This document shows positions 22,243-28,857 of a DNA stretch of 34,448 nt, in pieces. Positions within the stretch are counted from its first letter, which is position 1; every line of letters starts with the position of its first letter. The position numbers were made by a program, and so were the translations under genes. Source of the stretch: a virus; the IMG/VR virus record IMGVR_UViG_3300027746_000535, positions 1 through 34,448 of that record; one strand, 5' to 3'. The notes under the pieces were generated by a model, which saw only the letters and a program-made list of their open reading frames with translations, did not search any database and was not told the origin of the DNA.

Positions 22243-23993
22243 GAGCCGTACATTCCTATCTTTTTAAGGTAGTCACTGACGTTTCTGCCAACAGAGAGTT
22301 GTTCTGCTGTGTAGTCTTCCTGTGATTTACTCACCTCACGGGTAATCCTAGCGGCTATCAGGCGGGGCTGTACTTGCTCTGCAAAGGCTACCACTGCCAA
22401 GGCAGAGGCTATCACCCGGTCATCTTTGGCTCTACCCGGCGCTCCTATAAACCCGTCCTCACGCACGATGGTCTTCATCTCTTCTAGTAAGTCCATGCTC
22501 ATGACGTTCATCATCTCACGCTCAAAGAAGTCTTTCATGTAAGCCAGCATCCGCTCTTTGGTAGAACTGGTTGTCAGAAAGCCTATGCTCATGCTTGGCC
22601 CACCAAGAGAGTCATTACGCCGCCAAAGGTAGTTGGACATGTTGCCAAGTACGTCCATCAGGTCAGACCCCATCTTGTTACCCATGCTCACTGCCATGCG
22701 CTTCAAGGTTCTAATCTCATTGATGACAGCCTGACCGGGGCCGTTGATTTCTAAGTTGAGTGTAGAGTTTTTGTAGGCTCCTGCCAAGTGCGCTATCACC
22801 CACGCAAACTGATAGGTGTTCATCTCAGCAGTAGCAAACTCAGCCACTTGGTCTAACCCGTTAGCATACGCCCTGTAGACCTGTATACAGAACCTGTCTG
22901 CCCAATCACTGCTGCCGTAAGCAGGGTCAGCACCTATGACGTAGTAGGCAGTGTCAACAGGCTCTTCCCAGACCTTCAGAGTACCCAGACGCTCAGTAGA
23001 CTTCAGTACCTCTGTGTCTTGGAAGGATTGACCAAAGACATAGCGGTAGCAGTCCGGCAATTGTTTCTTGGCAACCTTGGCAGACTCTGTACAACGGCTG
23101 TGCGAGAAAAAGCTAGTGCCGGTCATCACAAAGGCGTAGTCCTCTGTAGGAGGAAACTCTTGGTACATCAGGGACTCATCCTTAATACCTTCACTTAGCT
23201 TCCAACGCCACCATGCCATCTGCCGGGAGTTAATCTCTACGCCGTAGAGTTTCTTAATGTCTTTTGTCCACTCCTTCTCTTCTGGGGTGAGCCTGCCATC
23301 CCAGTAGACTTTGTAGATGTTGCTGCTGGCATCTACGGAGTAGTATTCGTTACGCCACCAGCCGCAGAAGATTGCCCTCTGAGTCTTGGCAGACTTGGCT
23401 ACTTTGTACAAATCGTGAAACATGTTAAAGCCCTGCGCTGTGCTTTCAAACATGTACAGACGTTCTGGGTTCTTCTCTGCTAGAGAGGCTATGAGAGATG
23501 CTAGTCCCTCCTCATTGCCCCAACTAGCAGTCTCAGTACCGTGAAGGTAAGTGATAGCCTTGCCTTGCCCTAGCCTACTCTTGTTGCCAGCAATCTGATA
23601 GAAGATACGGCTCCTGTTTTTCAGAACCATCTGGTTACGGTTATGGGCTATCAGGGGTATCTTGTACTCTTTGGGTAACCCGTCCATGTACATAGCTAAC
23701 GTAGAGCGGAACATATCTCTGTTCTCTTCTGAGTCAGCCACCAGAGTCCCCTGCCAACCGGGGTGAGTGAACTGCCAGTAGAGGTCAAGGGCAAGACTTA
23801 CGGTAGTGATACCTAGCTGCCTGCCTTTTAGGATAACAAAGAAATGGATGTCCTCTGCTAGACCTTTCTGTATTTCCTGCATGACGTACTTCTGCGTACC
23901 TAGGAGGTTGCCCATCTTCTTTAGGCCTTCCTCCTTAGTCTCAATCTTGAGTTCGCTACAGAACTTGTAGAAGTGTTCTAAGTTAAAGTTCAT
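22239..23993 (-). CDS. Terminase large subunit
   Basis: 584 residues. ATPase: Walker-A-like KGRQLGITT (56-64), acidic Walker-B-like region around TYLHGTETAS (148-156), coupling motif FESTAQG (182-188). Nuclease (RNase H fold): Asp356 in YVIGADPAYG, Glu415 in LNLEINGPG, and Asp524/Asp525 in GRAKDDRVIAS. It pumps DNA through the portal and cuts it. It is downstream of the two glycosyltransferase genes, with a 4-base overlap. The KGRQxGxTT form of Walker A is normal for phage terminases. Confidence 0.9.
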   Translation of the reverse strand: MNFNLEHFYKFCSELKIETKEEGLKKMGNLLGTQKYVMQEIQKGLAEDIHFFVILKGRQLGITTVSLALDLYWQFTHPGWQGTLVADSEENRDMFRSTLAMYMDGLPKEYKIPLIAHNRNQMVLKNRSRIFYQIAGNKSRLGQGKAITYLHGTETASWGNEEGLASLIASLAEKNPERLYMFESTAQGFNMFHDLYKVAKSAKTQRAIFCGWWRNEYYSVDASSNIYKVYWDGRLTPEEKEWTKDIKKLYGVEINSRQMAWWRWKLSEGIKDESLMYQEFPPTEDYAFVMTGTSFFSHSRCTESAKVAKKQLPDCYRYVFGQSFQDTEVLKSTERLGTLKVWEEPVDTAYYVIGADPAYGSSDWADRFCIQVYRAYANGLDQVAEFATAEMNTYQFAWVIAHLAGAYKNSTLNLEINGPGQAVINEIRTLKRMAVSMGNKMGSDLMDVLGNMSNYLWRRNDSLGGPSMSIGFLTTSSTKERMLAYMKDFFEREMMNVMSMDLLEEMKTIVREDGFIGAPGRAKDDRVIASALAVVAFAEQVQPRLIAARITREVSKSQEDYTAEQLSVGRNVSDYLKKIGMYGS

Positions 23994-24670
23994 GGAACAA
24001 TCTTGCCGTGAAAGGGAAGGCGGCTGTCTATCATGTGTTCTGTGCTGAACCTGTTGTTGACAATATCATCACAGCGGTTGACAAACATCTGCACGTTCTT
24101 CTCAAAACGTCCTTGGTAAAGGTGATAGACACCTTCCTCAAAATGAGTGCCTATGCCGTACAGCCCGTAAGTATGCAGCCGCCACACACCCTCTTCTGGT
24201 ATGGCTGTCCAGTGGGTAGGGTACAGGGTCTTGTAGCGTATGCCTGCCATCTCTGCTGCGTAGCTTACGTTCTCTGCTACGTCTGCTACAGGAGTCTCTG
24301 AGAAGGTAGGACGCTGCATAGCCTTCCAAGTCTTACGCCAGATAAAAAAGAAAGCGGGAGCAGCAAAGATATGGGACTTAGGAAGAATGTGATTACTGGC
24401 TTGGGCAATGCCGACAAAGGACTTGTTCTCTGCTGCGTAGGCAATAGCATCGTCTACTACTTGTCTGTTGGTAGGTACACAGTCAATATCTAGGAAACCC
24501 ACCACATCAGCAGCACTGTTAGCAAGGATGTTGTCCATCCACTGCCCGTGCGGAGTCTGCTGGATAGCGTAGCCCACCTGTAGCCCTAGATGGCGACAGA
24601 CATTACTGTGGGACTTGAGCATATCAACATGGGTAGCAGGCCATGCTAGGGTGTGTATCTCTACGTTCAT
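23990..24670 (-). CDS. Glycosyltransferase-like protein (GT-A fold)
   Basis: 226 residues. DxD motif in VVGFLDIDCVPTN (about 56-68) after a hydrophobic strand, and N-terminal EIHTLAWPATHVDMLKSHSNVCRHLG in place of the nucleotide-binding helix. Later segments APAFFFIWRKTW and EEGVWRLHTYGLYGIGTHFEEGVYHLYQGR suggest an acceptor side. It overlaps the terminase gene (ATGA) and another glycosyltransferase gene. Probably transfers sugar to a virion protein, host surface or DNA base; the sequence does not decide. Confidence 0.65.
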   Translation of the reverse strand: MNVEIHTLAWPATHVDMLKSHSNVCRHLGLQVGYAIQQTPHGQWMDNILANSAADVVGFLDIDCVPTNRQVVDDAIAYAAENKSFVGIAQASNHILPKSHIFAAPAFFFIWRKTWKAMQRPTFSETPVADVAENVSYAAEMAGIRYKTLYPTHWTAIPEEGVWRLHTYGLYGIGTHFEEGVYHLYQGRFEKNVQMFVNRCDDIVNNRFSTEHMIDSRLPFHGKIVP

Positions 24671-25377
24671 ACTTCTGTCTTTCCTGTTAACTCTTTATAT
24701 TGAGAGTATGTTCTCATTGTCAACTCCCCATCTATCTGCATGATTACTTTAGTGTCATCAGGGATAGGCTCTTTGTTCTGACTGTAGTGAAAGGCAAAGC
24801 TGGTAGGGTAGTTCACAGTGGGAACACCTGACCTAGCTATCTTTAACCCACTGTCCTTTACTGTTGCCCAGAACACCCGGTCATCAATGATGCACAGCTT
24901 CTTATCTTTTAACCCCCATGCTGCCAACAAATGAAAAGCATCTCTGCGAATAAGGTAGCAGTTAGTGTCATTGAAGGCAATACCATCTGACTCACTGTCA
25001 ACACACATGTAGCTACCGTTTGTCCTGTACAGGTTTCTAGGGCATGTAACAACAGGAGCATCCTCACGCTGCATGACCTTCACCATCTGCTGAATATGCC
25101 CCTTCTCTAGCCAGCAATCAGCATCCAGCAAAAGGATAGCGTCTGCTCCCTGTGCATCTGCTATGGCGCAACCAACTAATCTGGGGGTATCTCCGTAGTC
25201 ATCACATCTGGGTAGTTCCACGTGAAACTGTAAGTCACGCAACTCATCACGGGGATGCCCGTCTGCCAGCATGTAGTGCCGCACATCCGGGTAAGTCTGG
25301 GCAAACACACTGCTCCTGCAACGTATCAAAACATGCAAAGCCTCCCTGTAGTAAGGAGTTATAACCGCTACCCTCAT
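24667..25377 (-). CDS. Family 2 glycosyltransferase
   Basis: 236 residues. Classic GT2 start MRVAVITPYYREALHVLIRC, then a strand with DAILLLDADCW (DxD motif at about 82-88), RRDAFHLLAAWGLKDKKLCIIDDRVFW (with the general-base ED/DD position, about 148-170). The C-terminus lacks membrane helices, so the enzyme is soluble. It overlaps both neighbours by 4 bases. Together with the 226-residue protein it forms a glycosyltransferase pair at the head of the packaging genes. Confidence 0.8.
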   Translation of the reverse strand: MRVAVITPYYREALHVLIRCRSSVFAQTYPDVRHYMLADGHPRDELRDLQFHVELPRCDDYGDTPRLVGCAIADAQGADAILLLDADCWLEKGHIQQMVKVMQREDAPVVTCPRNLYRTNGSYMCVDSESDGIAFNDTNCYLIRRDAFHLLAAWGLKDKKLCIIDDRVFWATVKDSGLKIARSGVPTVNYPTSFAFHYSQNKEPIPDDTKVIMQIDGELTMRTYSQYKELTGKTEV

Positions 25378-25586
25378 ACATCCTCCAGTATTTCCGTATT
25401 CACCACCACCCGCATGTATTGCTTCAACCTGTCATCAGACTTCTTGCCATAGACTTTTTCTAACTTCTTCAACTGTTTGGCAAGGAACCTATTAGCCTGC
25501 ACAGCCCCGTAGGTACGCTTGGCAGCAAAGTAACTTGCCACCAACATCCTAGCCTCTGCCATCTCCAGTTGAACTCTGTCAGACAT
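25374..25586 (-). CDS. Hypothetical 70-residue helical protein
   Basis: MSDRVQLEMAEARMLVASYFAAKRTYGAVQANRFLAKQLKKLEKVYGKK and a short acidic C-terminus, with 14 basic residues. Largely helical and amphipathic. No family recognised. It lies between two small early minus-arm genes and the glycosyltransferases, 4-base overlap with the latter. Confidence 0.6.
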   Translation of the reverse strand: MSDRVQLEMAEARMLVASYFAAKRTYGAVQANRFLAKQLKKLEKVYGKKSDDRLKQYMRVVVNTEILEDV

Positions 25587-25763
25587 TTACTCACCTGTAG
25601 GCACTTTCATCCAATCTAGGATGGTCTGGCAAGCATCAGCTATCCCCGGATTGTCTTCCCATTGCAGCATCTCATCCCGAATGTCAAACAACCTAGCCCT
25701 CAATAGCTGGTCAACAAGGTCAGCAGAAGTAGTCTTCTGGTTAACGGTAATCAATACTTTCAT
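25587..25763 (-). CDS. Hypothetical 58-residue protein
   Basis: Start MKVLITVNQKTTSADLVDQLL chosen because the ATG overlaps the upstream TGA (ATGA at 25760..25763). The second half (ARLFDIRDEMLQWEDNPGIADACQTILDWM) is helical and acidic. No family recognised. The stop is followed directly by the 70-residue gene. Confidence 0.6.
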   Translation of the reverse strand: MKVLITVNQKTTSADLVDQLLRARLFDIRDEMLQWEDNPGIADACQTILDWMKVPTGE

Positions 25764-25978
25764 GCTTGCCTCCACACCCTTATGTTGTCACCCTCTGTCC
25801 TAGCTATAAACACCCTCTGTAACCGCTTACCCGCCCTGTAGTTGGCGTTCAACACCTTGGCCCTAGCCGCTACCGGCACTACAAACGAATCCCCCACCTC
25901 CATGTCCTCGTAAGGGTAAGCGTACACAACCCTCGCAGCAGGAATTGCATAACCGCTCTCTCTCTTTATCTCTAACAT
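25760..25978 (-). CDS. Hypothetical 72-residue protein, first gene of the minus arm
   Basis: Contains PYEDMEVGDSFVVPVAARAKVLNANYRAGKRLQRVFIARTEGDNIRVWRQA. The pattern (Y)PxExMxVGDSFxVP...(A)...RxFxxRxxGxxxRVWR is widespread in phage small proteins of unknown function, from memory. AGGAGA stands 8 bases before the ATG. It is the first gene left of the divergent control region. Confidence 0.65.
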   Translation of the reverse strand: MLEIKRESGYAIPAARVVYAYPYEDMEVGDSFVVPVAARAKVLNANYRAGKRLQRVFIARTEGDNIRVWRQA

Positions 25979-26384
25979 ATCTTAATCTCCTGTCTACCAA
26001 TAACTACATACTAGCATACTTATGCCGTAGCCAGAAACCTAAATTTTTATGGGGGGGACGGTATGTGGAGGTCACACCACACAGGATATGAAACCCATCT
26101 TACATGGCCACGCAGGCGCAGTGCGGAGAGCGATAACCTAGGCTATTGACCAAACCCATAGCGCAGAGAGAGGGAGAGAGGGAGAGCACTACATAGCGGA
26201 GAGCGGAGAGTGTAGGCTAGTCCCAAGTCCCATTCTAGGAATGGAGAGACTACCTACATATAAAACACATAGGATGTTTATAGACTTTACAGTCTAAGTA
26301 TAACCTAGGTAGCTATCTAGTACAAAGGGTGTTTTCAAGGCATAAAGCTATGCAACATCGGCATAACTATTTGATGTAAGGCTA

Positions 26385-26413
26385 TTGATAAACGTAAGAA
26401 TTGCACCGATAAT
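26385..26413 (+). promoter_or_regulatory. Early plus-strand promoter
   Basis: -35 TTGATA (26385..26390, 5 of 6), 17-base spacer, -10 GATAAT (26408..26413, 5 of 6). The start of transcription would be about 26420, directly in front of an inverted repeat and 42 bases before the first plus-arm gene. It reads as a host sigma70 promoter. Confidence 0.65.
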
Positions 26414-26420
26414 CCTATTA

Positions 26421-26437
26421 CCTACTAACCTAGTAGG
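26421..26437 (+). promoter_or_regulatory. Perfect inverted repeat at the early transcription start
   Basis: CCTACTA-ACC-TAGTAGG, 7-base arms with a 3-base centre, beginning 8 bases after the -10 box. In RNA it would be a hairpin at the 5' end of the early message; in DNA it would be an operator overlapping +1. No T-run typical of a terminator follows beyond CTTTT. Confidence 0.55.
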
Positions 26438-26461
26438 CATCTTTTAAAGGGTAGTACCATC

Positions 26462-26695
26462 ATGCAAGGCAAAGTAAACCGCGACGAATACATCCAGTTC
26501 TTCACCAATTGGGTGTTTTACCAGTTCGACAGGCCGTCTAATCGTATGCATAACATCCTAGTCATTAGAGAGGCGGCAAAGATAGTCACCGATGATGAAG
26601 AGGCCGCATATTGGGGAGGCCGTGATTGTTGGACAATGCACGACATGGCTAACAAAGCCCTACAAAGCCGTGCCATTGTCGCCATCGAAGCATAG
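26462..26695 (+). CDS. Hypothetical 77-residue early protein
   Basis: First gene of the plus arm. It reads MQGKVNRDEYIQFFTNWVFYQ then ILVIREAAKIVTDDEEAAYWGGRDCWTMHDMANKALQ. Helical and slightly acidic; no known domain. The leader TTTAAAGGGTAGTACC directly before the ATG belongs to the motif found before the next three genes. First-expressed small proteins of phages often inhibit host functions, but nothing in this sequence shows a target. Confidence 0.6.
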   Translation: MQGKVNRDEYIQFFTNWVFYQFDRPSNRMHNILVIREAAKIVTDDEEAAYWGGRDCWTMHDMANKALQSRAIVAIEA

Positions 26696-26702
26696 GGGCA
26701 GT

Positions 26703-26726
26703 CTATGCCCTCACTAGAGGGTATAG
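26703..26726 (+). other. Intercistronic hairpin 1
   Basis: CTATGCCCTC-ACTA-GAGGGTATAG: 10-base stem with one G-U pair and a 4-base loop, 7 bases after the stop of the first early gene. No T-run follows, so it is not an intrinsic terminator; it may protect or process the message. Two similar elements follow the next genes. Confidence 0.55.
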
Positions 26727-26766
26727 GCGGCAGATTGTGCCGATATTGTTTAAAGGATGTTCCACT

Positions 26767-27552
26767 ATGACAAACACTAACATTAGTTGGTCTGCTCTAC
26801 TCTCAGATGCAGTTAACCAGCCCGGCATTCTCAGCAGTGCCTATTCCACGTTTTATCAATACAGCATAGGCAATCAGATGATGGCCTACTCTCAACTGGT
26901 AGGCAGGGGAGAGCAGTTATCCCCTATAGCTACTTATGCCAAGTGGCAAGCACTAGGCCGTCAAGTTAAGAAAGGCGCGAAGGCTATCCAATTGTGTATG
27001 CCTGTCACTATCAATAAAAAGGATGATGCCGGGGCTAAGACAGGGGAAGCCTTCCAGCTATTCATTGTTAAGAATAACTGGTTTTCTATGTCTCAAACTG
27101 AAGGCGCAGACTACCAACATGAGCAGGCCACTGCTGAATGGTCTAAGGCCTTGGCACTGCCTGCCCTTGGCATTACTGAAGTGGCATTTGCAATGATGGA
27201 TGGCAATTGCCAAGGATACGCTACTGGTAAGAATATCGCTGTAAACCCTGTCGCTATCCTGCCGCATAAAACTAGATTTCACGAATTAGCCCATATTGTT
27301 TTAGGCCATACGTTAGAGCATACGATGTCAGATAGTGAGCAGACACCTAAAAGCATTAAGGAAGTGGAAGCGGAGTCAGTGGCATATATCTGCTGCTCTA
27401 TCCTTGGCCTTGATGGTCTGGTAGAGAGCAGGGGCTACATTCAGAATTGGCTGCAAGGCAATGAAATTAGCGATAAGACAGCACAAAAGATATTCGGTGC
27501 AGCAGAGAAAATACTGAAGGCAGGCAAAGCAAAGGCAGAGCAGGCAGAGTAA
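26767..27552 (+). CDS. ArdC-like antirestriction protein (ssDNA-binding plus metalloprotease domain)
   Basis: 261 residues from the ATG at 26767, preceded by TTTAAAGGATGTTCC. The N-terminal half matches the ArdC single-strand-binding domain: NQMMAYSQLVGRGEQLSPIATYAKWQALGRQVKKGAKAIQLCMPV (36-80) and FIVKNNWFSMSQTEG. The C-terminal half has the zinc protease motif HELAH (172-176) and a downstream EVEAESVAYICC that supplies the third ligand. ArdC proteins carried by plasmids shield incoming DNA from host restriction. As an early gene it would act at the start of infection. Active-site residues look intact. Confidence 0.8.
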   Translation: MTNTNISWSALLSDAVNQPGILSSAYSTFYQYSIGNQMMAYSQLVGRGEQLSPIATYAKWQALGRQVKKGAKAIQLCMPVTINKKDDAGAKTGEAFQLFIVKNNWFSMSQTEGADYQHEQATAEWSKALALPALGITEVAFAMMDGNCQGYATGKNIAVNPVAILPHKTRFHELAHIVLGHTLEHTMSDSEQTPKSIKEVEAESVAYICCSILGLDGLVESRGYIQNWLQGNEISDKTAQKIFGAAEKILKAGKAKAEQAE

Positions 27553-27557
27553 CACCT

Positions 27558-27582
27558 AGCTAGGCAGTGACAGTGCCTAGCT
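27558..27582 (+). other. Intercistronic hairpin 2
   Basis: AGCTAGGCA-GTGACAG-TGCCTAGCT: perfect 9-base stem, 7-base loop, 5 bases after the ArdC-like gene. The stem continues with a wobble and another pair. No T-run follows. It is placed as hairpin 1 is, between a stop codon and the next leader motif. Confidence 0.6.
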
Positions 27583-27623
27583 GGATTGTTATCCGACAAT
27601 CATAACTTTATAGGATGTTCCAA

Positions 27624-27890
27624 ATGAAATACACGATAGACCAGTTCCAAGCAGACTTAGACCAACCTTATGCTTGGCCCGGCGGGTATCCCCGCTATTT
27701 CATAACTTCAGACGGGGCTGCACTGTCATTCAAGTCTGCATTGCATAACTCACATTTGATAATTGACTCTATACGGGAAAATTCTAATGACGGTTGGCAA
27801 GTAGTTGCTTGCGAAGTCAATTGGGAGGATGCAGGCCTGTATTGTGACGATACGGGAGAACGTATAGAGTCTGCATACGCTGAAGCATAG
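27624..27890 (+). CDS. Hypothetical 88-residue early protein
   Basis: Start MKYTIDQFQADLDQPYAWPGG chosen because leader TTTATAGGATGTTCC stands before the ATG at 27624. The rest includes PRYFITSDGAALSFKSALHNSHLIIDSIRENSNDGWQVVACEVNWEDAGLYCDDTGERIESAYAE, a mixed alpha/beta protein with acidic C-terminus. The pattern WQVxxxxVNWEDxxLxCDxxGxxIESAY is familiar from phage early regions and plasmids, without function. Confidence 0.65.
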   Translation: MKYTIDQFQADLDQPYAWPGGYPRYFITSDGAALSFKSALHNSHLIIDSIRENSNDGWQVVACEVNWEDAGLYCDDTGERIESAYAEA

Positions 27891-27898
27891 CGCACTCT

Positions 27899-27922
27899 CT
27901 ATGCGTCTATTTGGGCGCATAG
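27899..27922 (+). other. Intercistronic hairpin 3
   Basis: CTATGCG-(10 bases)-CGCATAG: perfect 7-base stem, 9 bases after the stop. It begins with the same CTATGC as hairpin 1. Followed 20 bases later by the CATAACTTTATAGG leader of the next gene. Confidence 0.55.
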
Positions 27923-27966
27923 GGGTTTGCACTGTTGCAGGCCATAACTTTATAGGTTGTACCGCT

Positions 27967-28218
27967 ATGAACATATCAGAACATGCTCGCATTCTTTCTG
28001 CCTATTTGAGCAGGCTTACCAGAAAAGATTTAGAGGCCATCATGGAAGCGGAAGCCCGTTGGCATCATGCTGCTTGGAACCATGACAGCAGTGAGGCCAT
28101 AGCCCTGCAAAATCAGTTTAATGGTGTAGTCTTGGAGGCCGTAGGTAATTTACTTACCTATGACAGAAATAACATTACCAGTATTGTCACCAAAATAGTA
28201 AATCGGGGGGCAGCATGA
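27967..28218 (+). CDS. Hypothetical 83-residue early protein
   Basis: Start MNISEHARILSAYLSRLTRKD chosen at 27967 behind the leader TTTATAGGTTGTACC; a longer frame from 27901 would include the hairpin and leader. Almost entirely helical (DLEAIMEAEARWHHAAWNHDSSEAIALQNQFNGVVLEAVGNLLTYD). No family recognised. ATGA overlap with the next gene. Confidence 0.6.
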   Translation: MNISEHARILSAYLSRLTRKDLEAIMEAEARWHHAAWNHDSSEAIALQNQFNGVVLEAVGNLLTYDRNNITSIVTKIVNRGAA

Positions 28219-28463
28219 CATTTGAACAGTGGATGAATCGTCCCGTATACAAGGCCCAAGTGCATACCGCCAAGACACTAGGACATTTATTAGGCCTACC
28301 AGATGGCCCTATCGCTACCATTGGAGAACATCCTTTTATGTATTTCAGAGTGGTGCAGGCCTATCGCTGCTCTAAGTCATTAGCCCTACGAAAAGTAGTA
28401 GCTGATAAAGTACGGGAAACCCGCAAGAATGGAACTTATCAATTAAAAGAGGTGACACCATGA
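28215..28463 (+). CDS. Hypothetical 82-residue early protein
   Basis: MTFEQWMNRPVYKAQVHTAKT then LGHLLGLPDGPIATIGEHPFMYFRVVQAYRCSKSLALRKVVADKVRETRKNG. Basic, helical; the middle could be an HTH, but I see no convincing signature. GGGGG before the ATG is a strong ribosome site. Overlaps neighbours by 4 bases on both sides. Confidence 0.6.
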   Translation: MTFEQWMNRPVYKAQVHTAKTLGHLLGLPDGPIATIGEHPFMYFRVVQAYRCSKSLALRKVVADKVRETRKNGTYQLKEVTP

Positions 28464-28672
28464 ATTGCTGCGACTACTCATGCACTGGAGGGGCTAACTG
28501 CCCCATAAGGGTAAACCCTACCCATAGGCGCTACCCTCGCACATTGCTAGAGGCATTCCCCCGTTATCCTGCCCCTGACTTTGTAGAGGAAGGGCAGGAC
28601 TACCATAAGGCCCTAGAAGTGGCCTTAATAGCCCTTTTAGTGGCCTTGCCGGTCATTCTGTGGCTGCGATAA
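28460..28672 (+). CDS. 70-residue protein with Cys-rich start and C-terminal membrane helix
   Basis: The N-terminus MNCCDYSCTGGANCPIR has four Cys in 14 residues, possibly a metal-binding cluster. The C-terminus ALEVALIALLVALPVILWLR is one clear membrane helix. ATGA overlap with the preceding gene and GAGGTG upstream support the start. The same plan (short Cys cluster, polar middle, tail anchor) is seen in other phage early proteins. Function unknown. Confidence 0.65.
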   Translation: MNCCDYSCTGGANCPIRVNPTHRRYPRTLLEAFPRYPAPDFVEEGQDYHKALEVALIALLVALPVILWLR

Positions 28673-28857
28673 CCCCCTGCGAGGGGCTAGGGGTCTGTCA
28701 GCGAAAGGCTACCCCTTGCTGGAATTGTCCTGTGCTATTAAAAAGGAAGCAGAGGAAGATGCCCTCGCGCACCCCTGCGCCTAGTCTCTCGCCCATGACC
28801 ATCATGGTGCAGGCCTTAACAACTCCCAAAGGTAACAAAAATGGAGCAATTAAATGA
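28660..28857 (+). CDS. Possible 65-residue Cys-rich protein
   Basis: Open from a GTG at 28660, overlapping the preceding gene by 13 bases and the methyltransferase gene by 17. It reads MAAITPCEGLGVCQRKATPCWNC, so Cys7, Cys13, Cys20 and Cys23 could form a zinc site, then a basic Ser/Pro-rich tail. It fills an otherwise empty 168-base gap, but the GTG start without clear ribosome site keeps confidence low. Confidence 0.35.
   Translation: MAAITPCEGLGVCQRKATPCWNCPVLLKRKQRKMPSRTPAPSLSPMTIMVQALTTPKGNKNGAIK

Larger units (their letters stand above)
25979..26461. promoter_or_regulatory. Divergent control region between the two transcription arms
   Basis: 483 bases with no convincing gene. Contents from left: a run of seven G near 26052; a GA-rich stretch with gcggagagc motifs (26119..26210); the decamer ATAACCTAGG twice (26133..26142, 26300..26309); inverted repeats TAGACT-TTAC-AGTCTA (26281..26296), CTAGGTAGCTATCTAG (26305..26320, 14 of 16 palindromic), GCATA-AAGC-TATGC (26340..26353) and CCTACTA-ACC-TAGTAGG (26421..26437). 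A strong plus-strand promoter is at 26385..26413. No equally clear promoter was found for the minus arm. Confidence 0.6.

Noticed and set aside
26090-26140. 17-codon frame (MKPILHGHAGAVRRAIT) in the control region
   Set aside because: Weak ribosome site and no supporting neighbour or conservation information.
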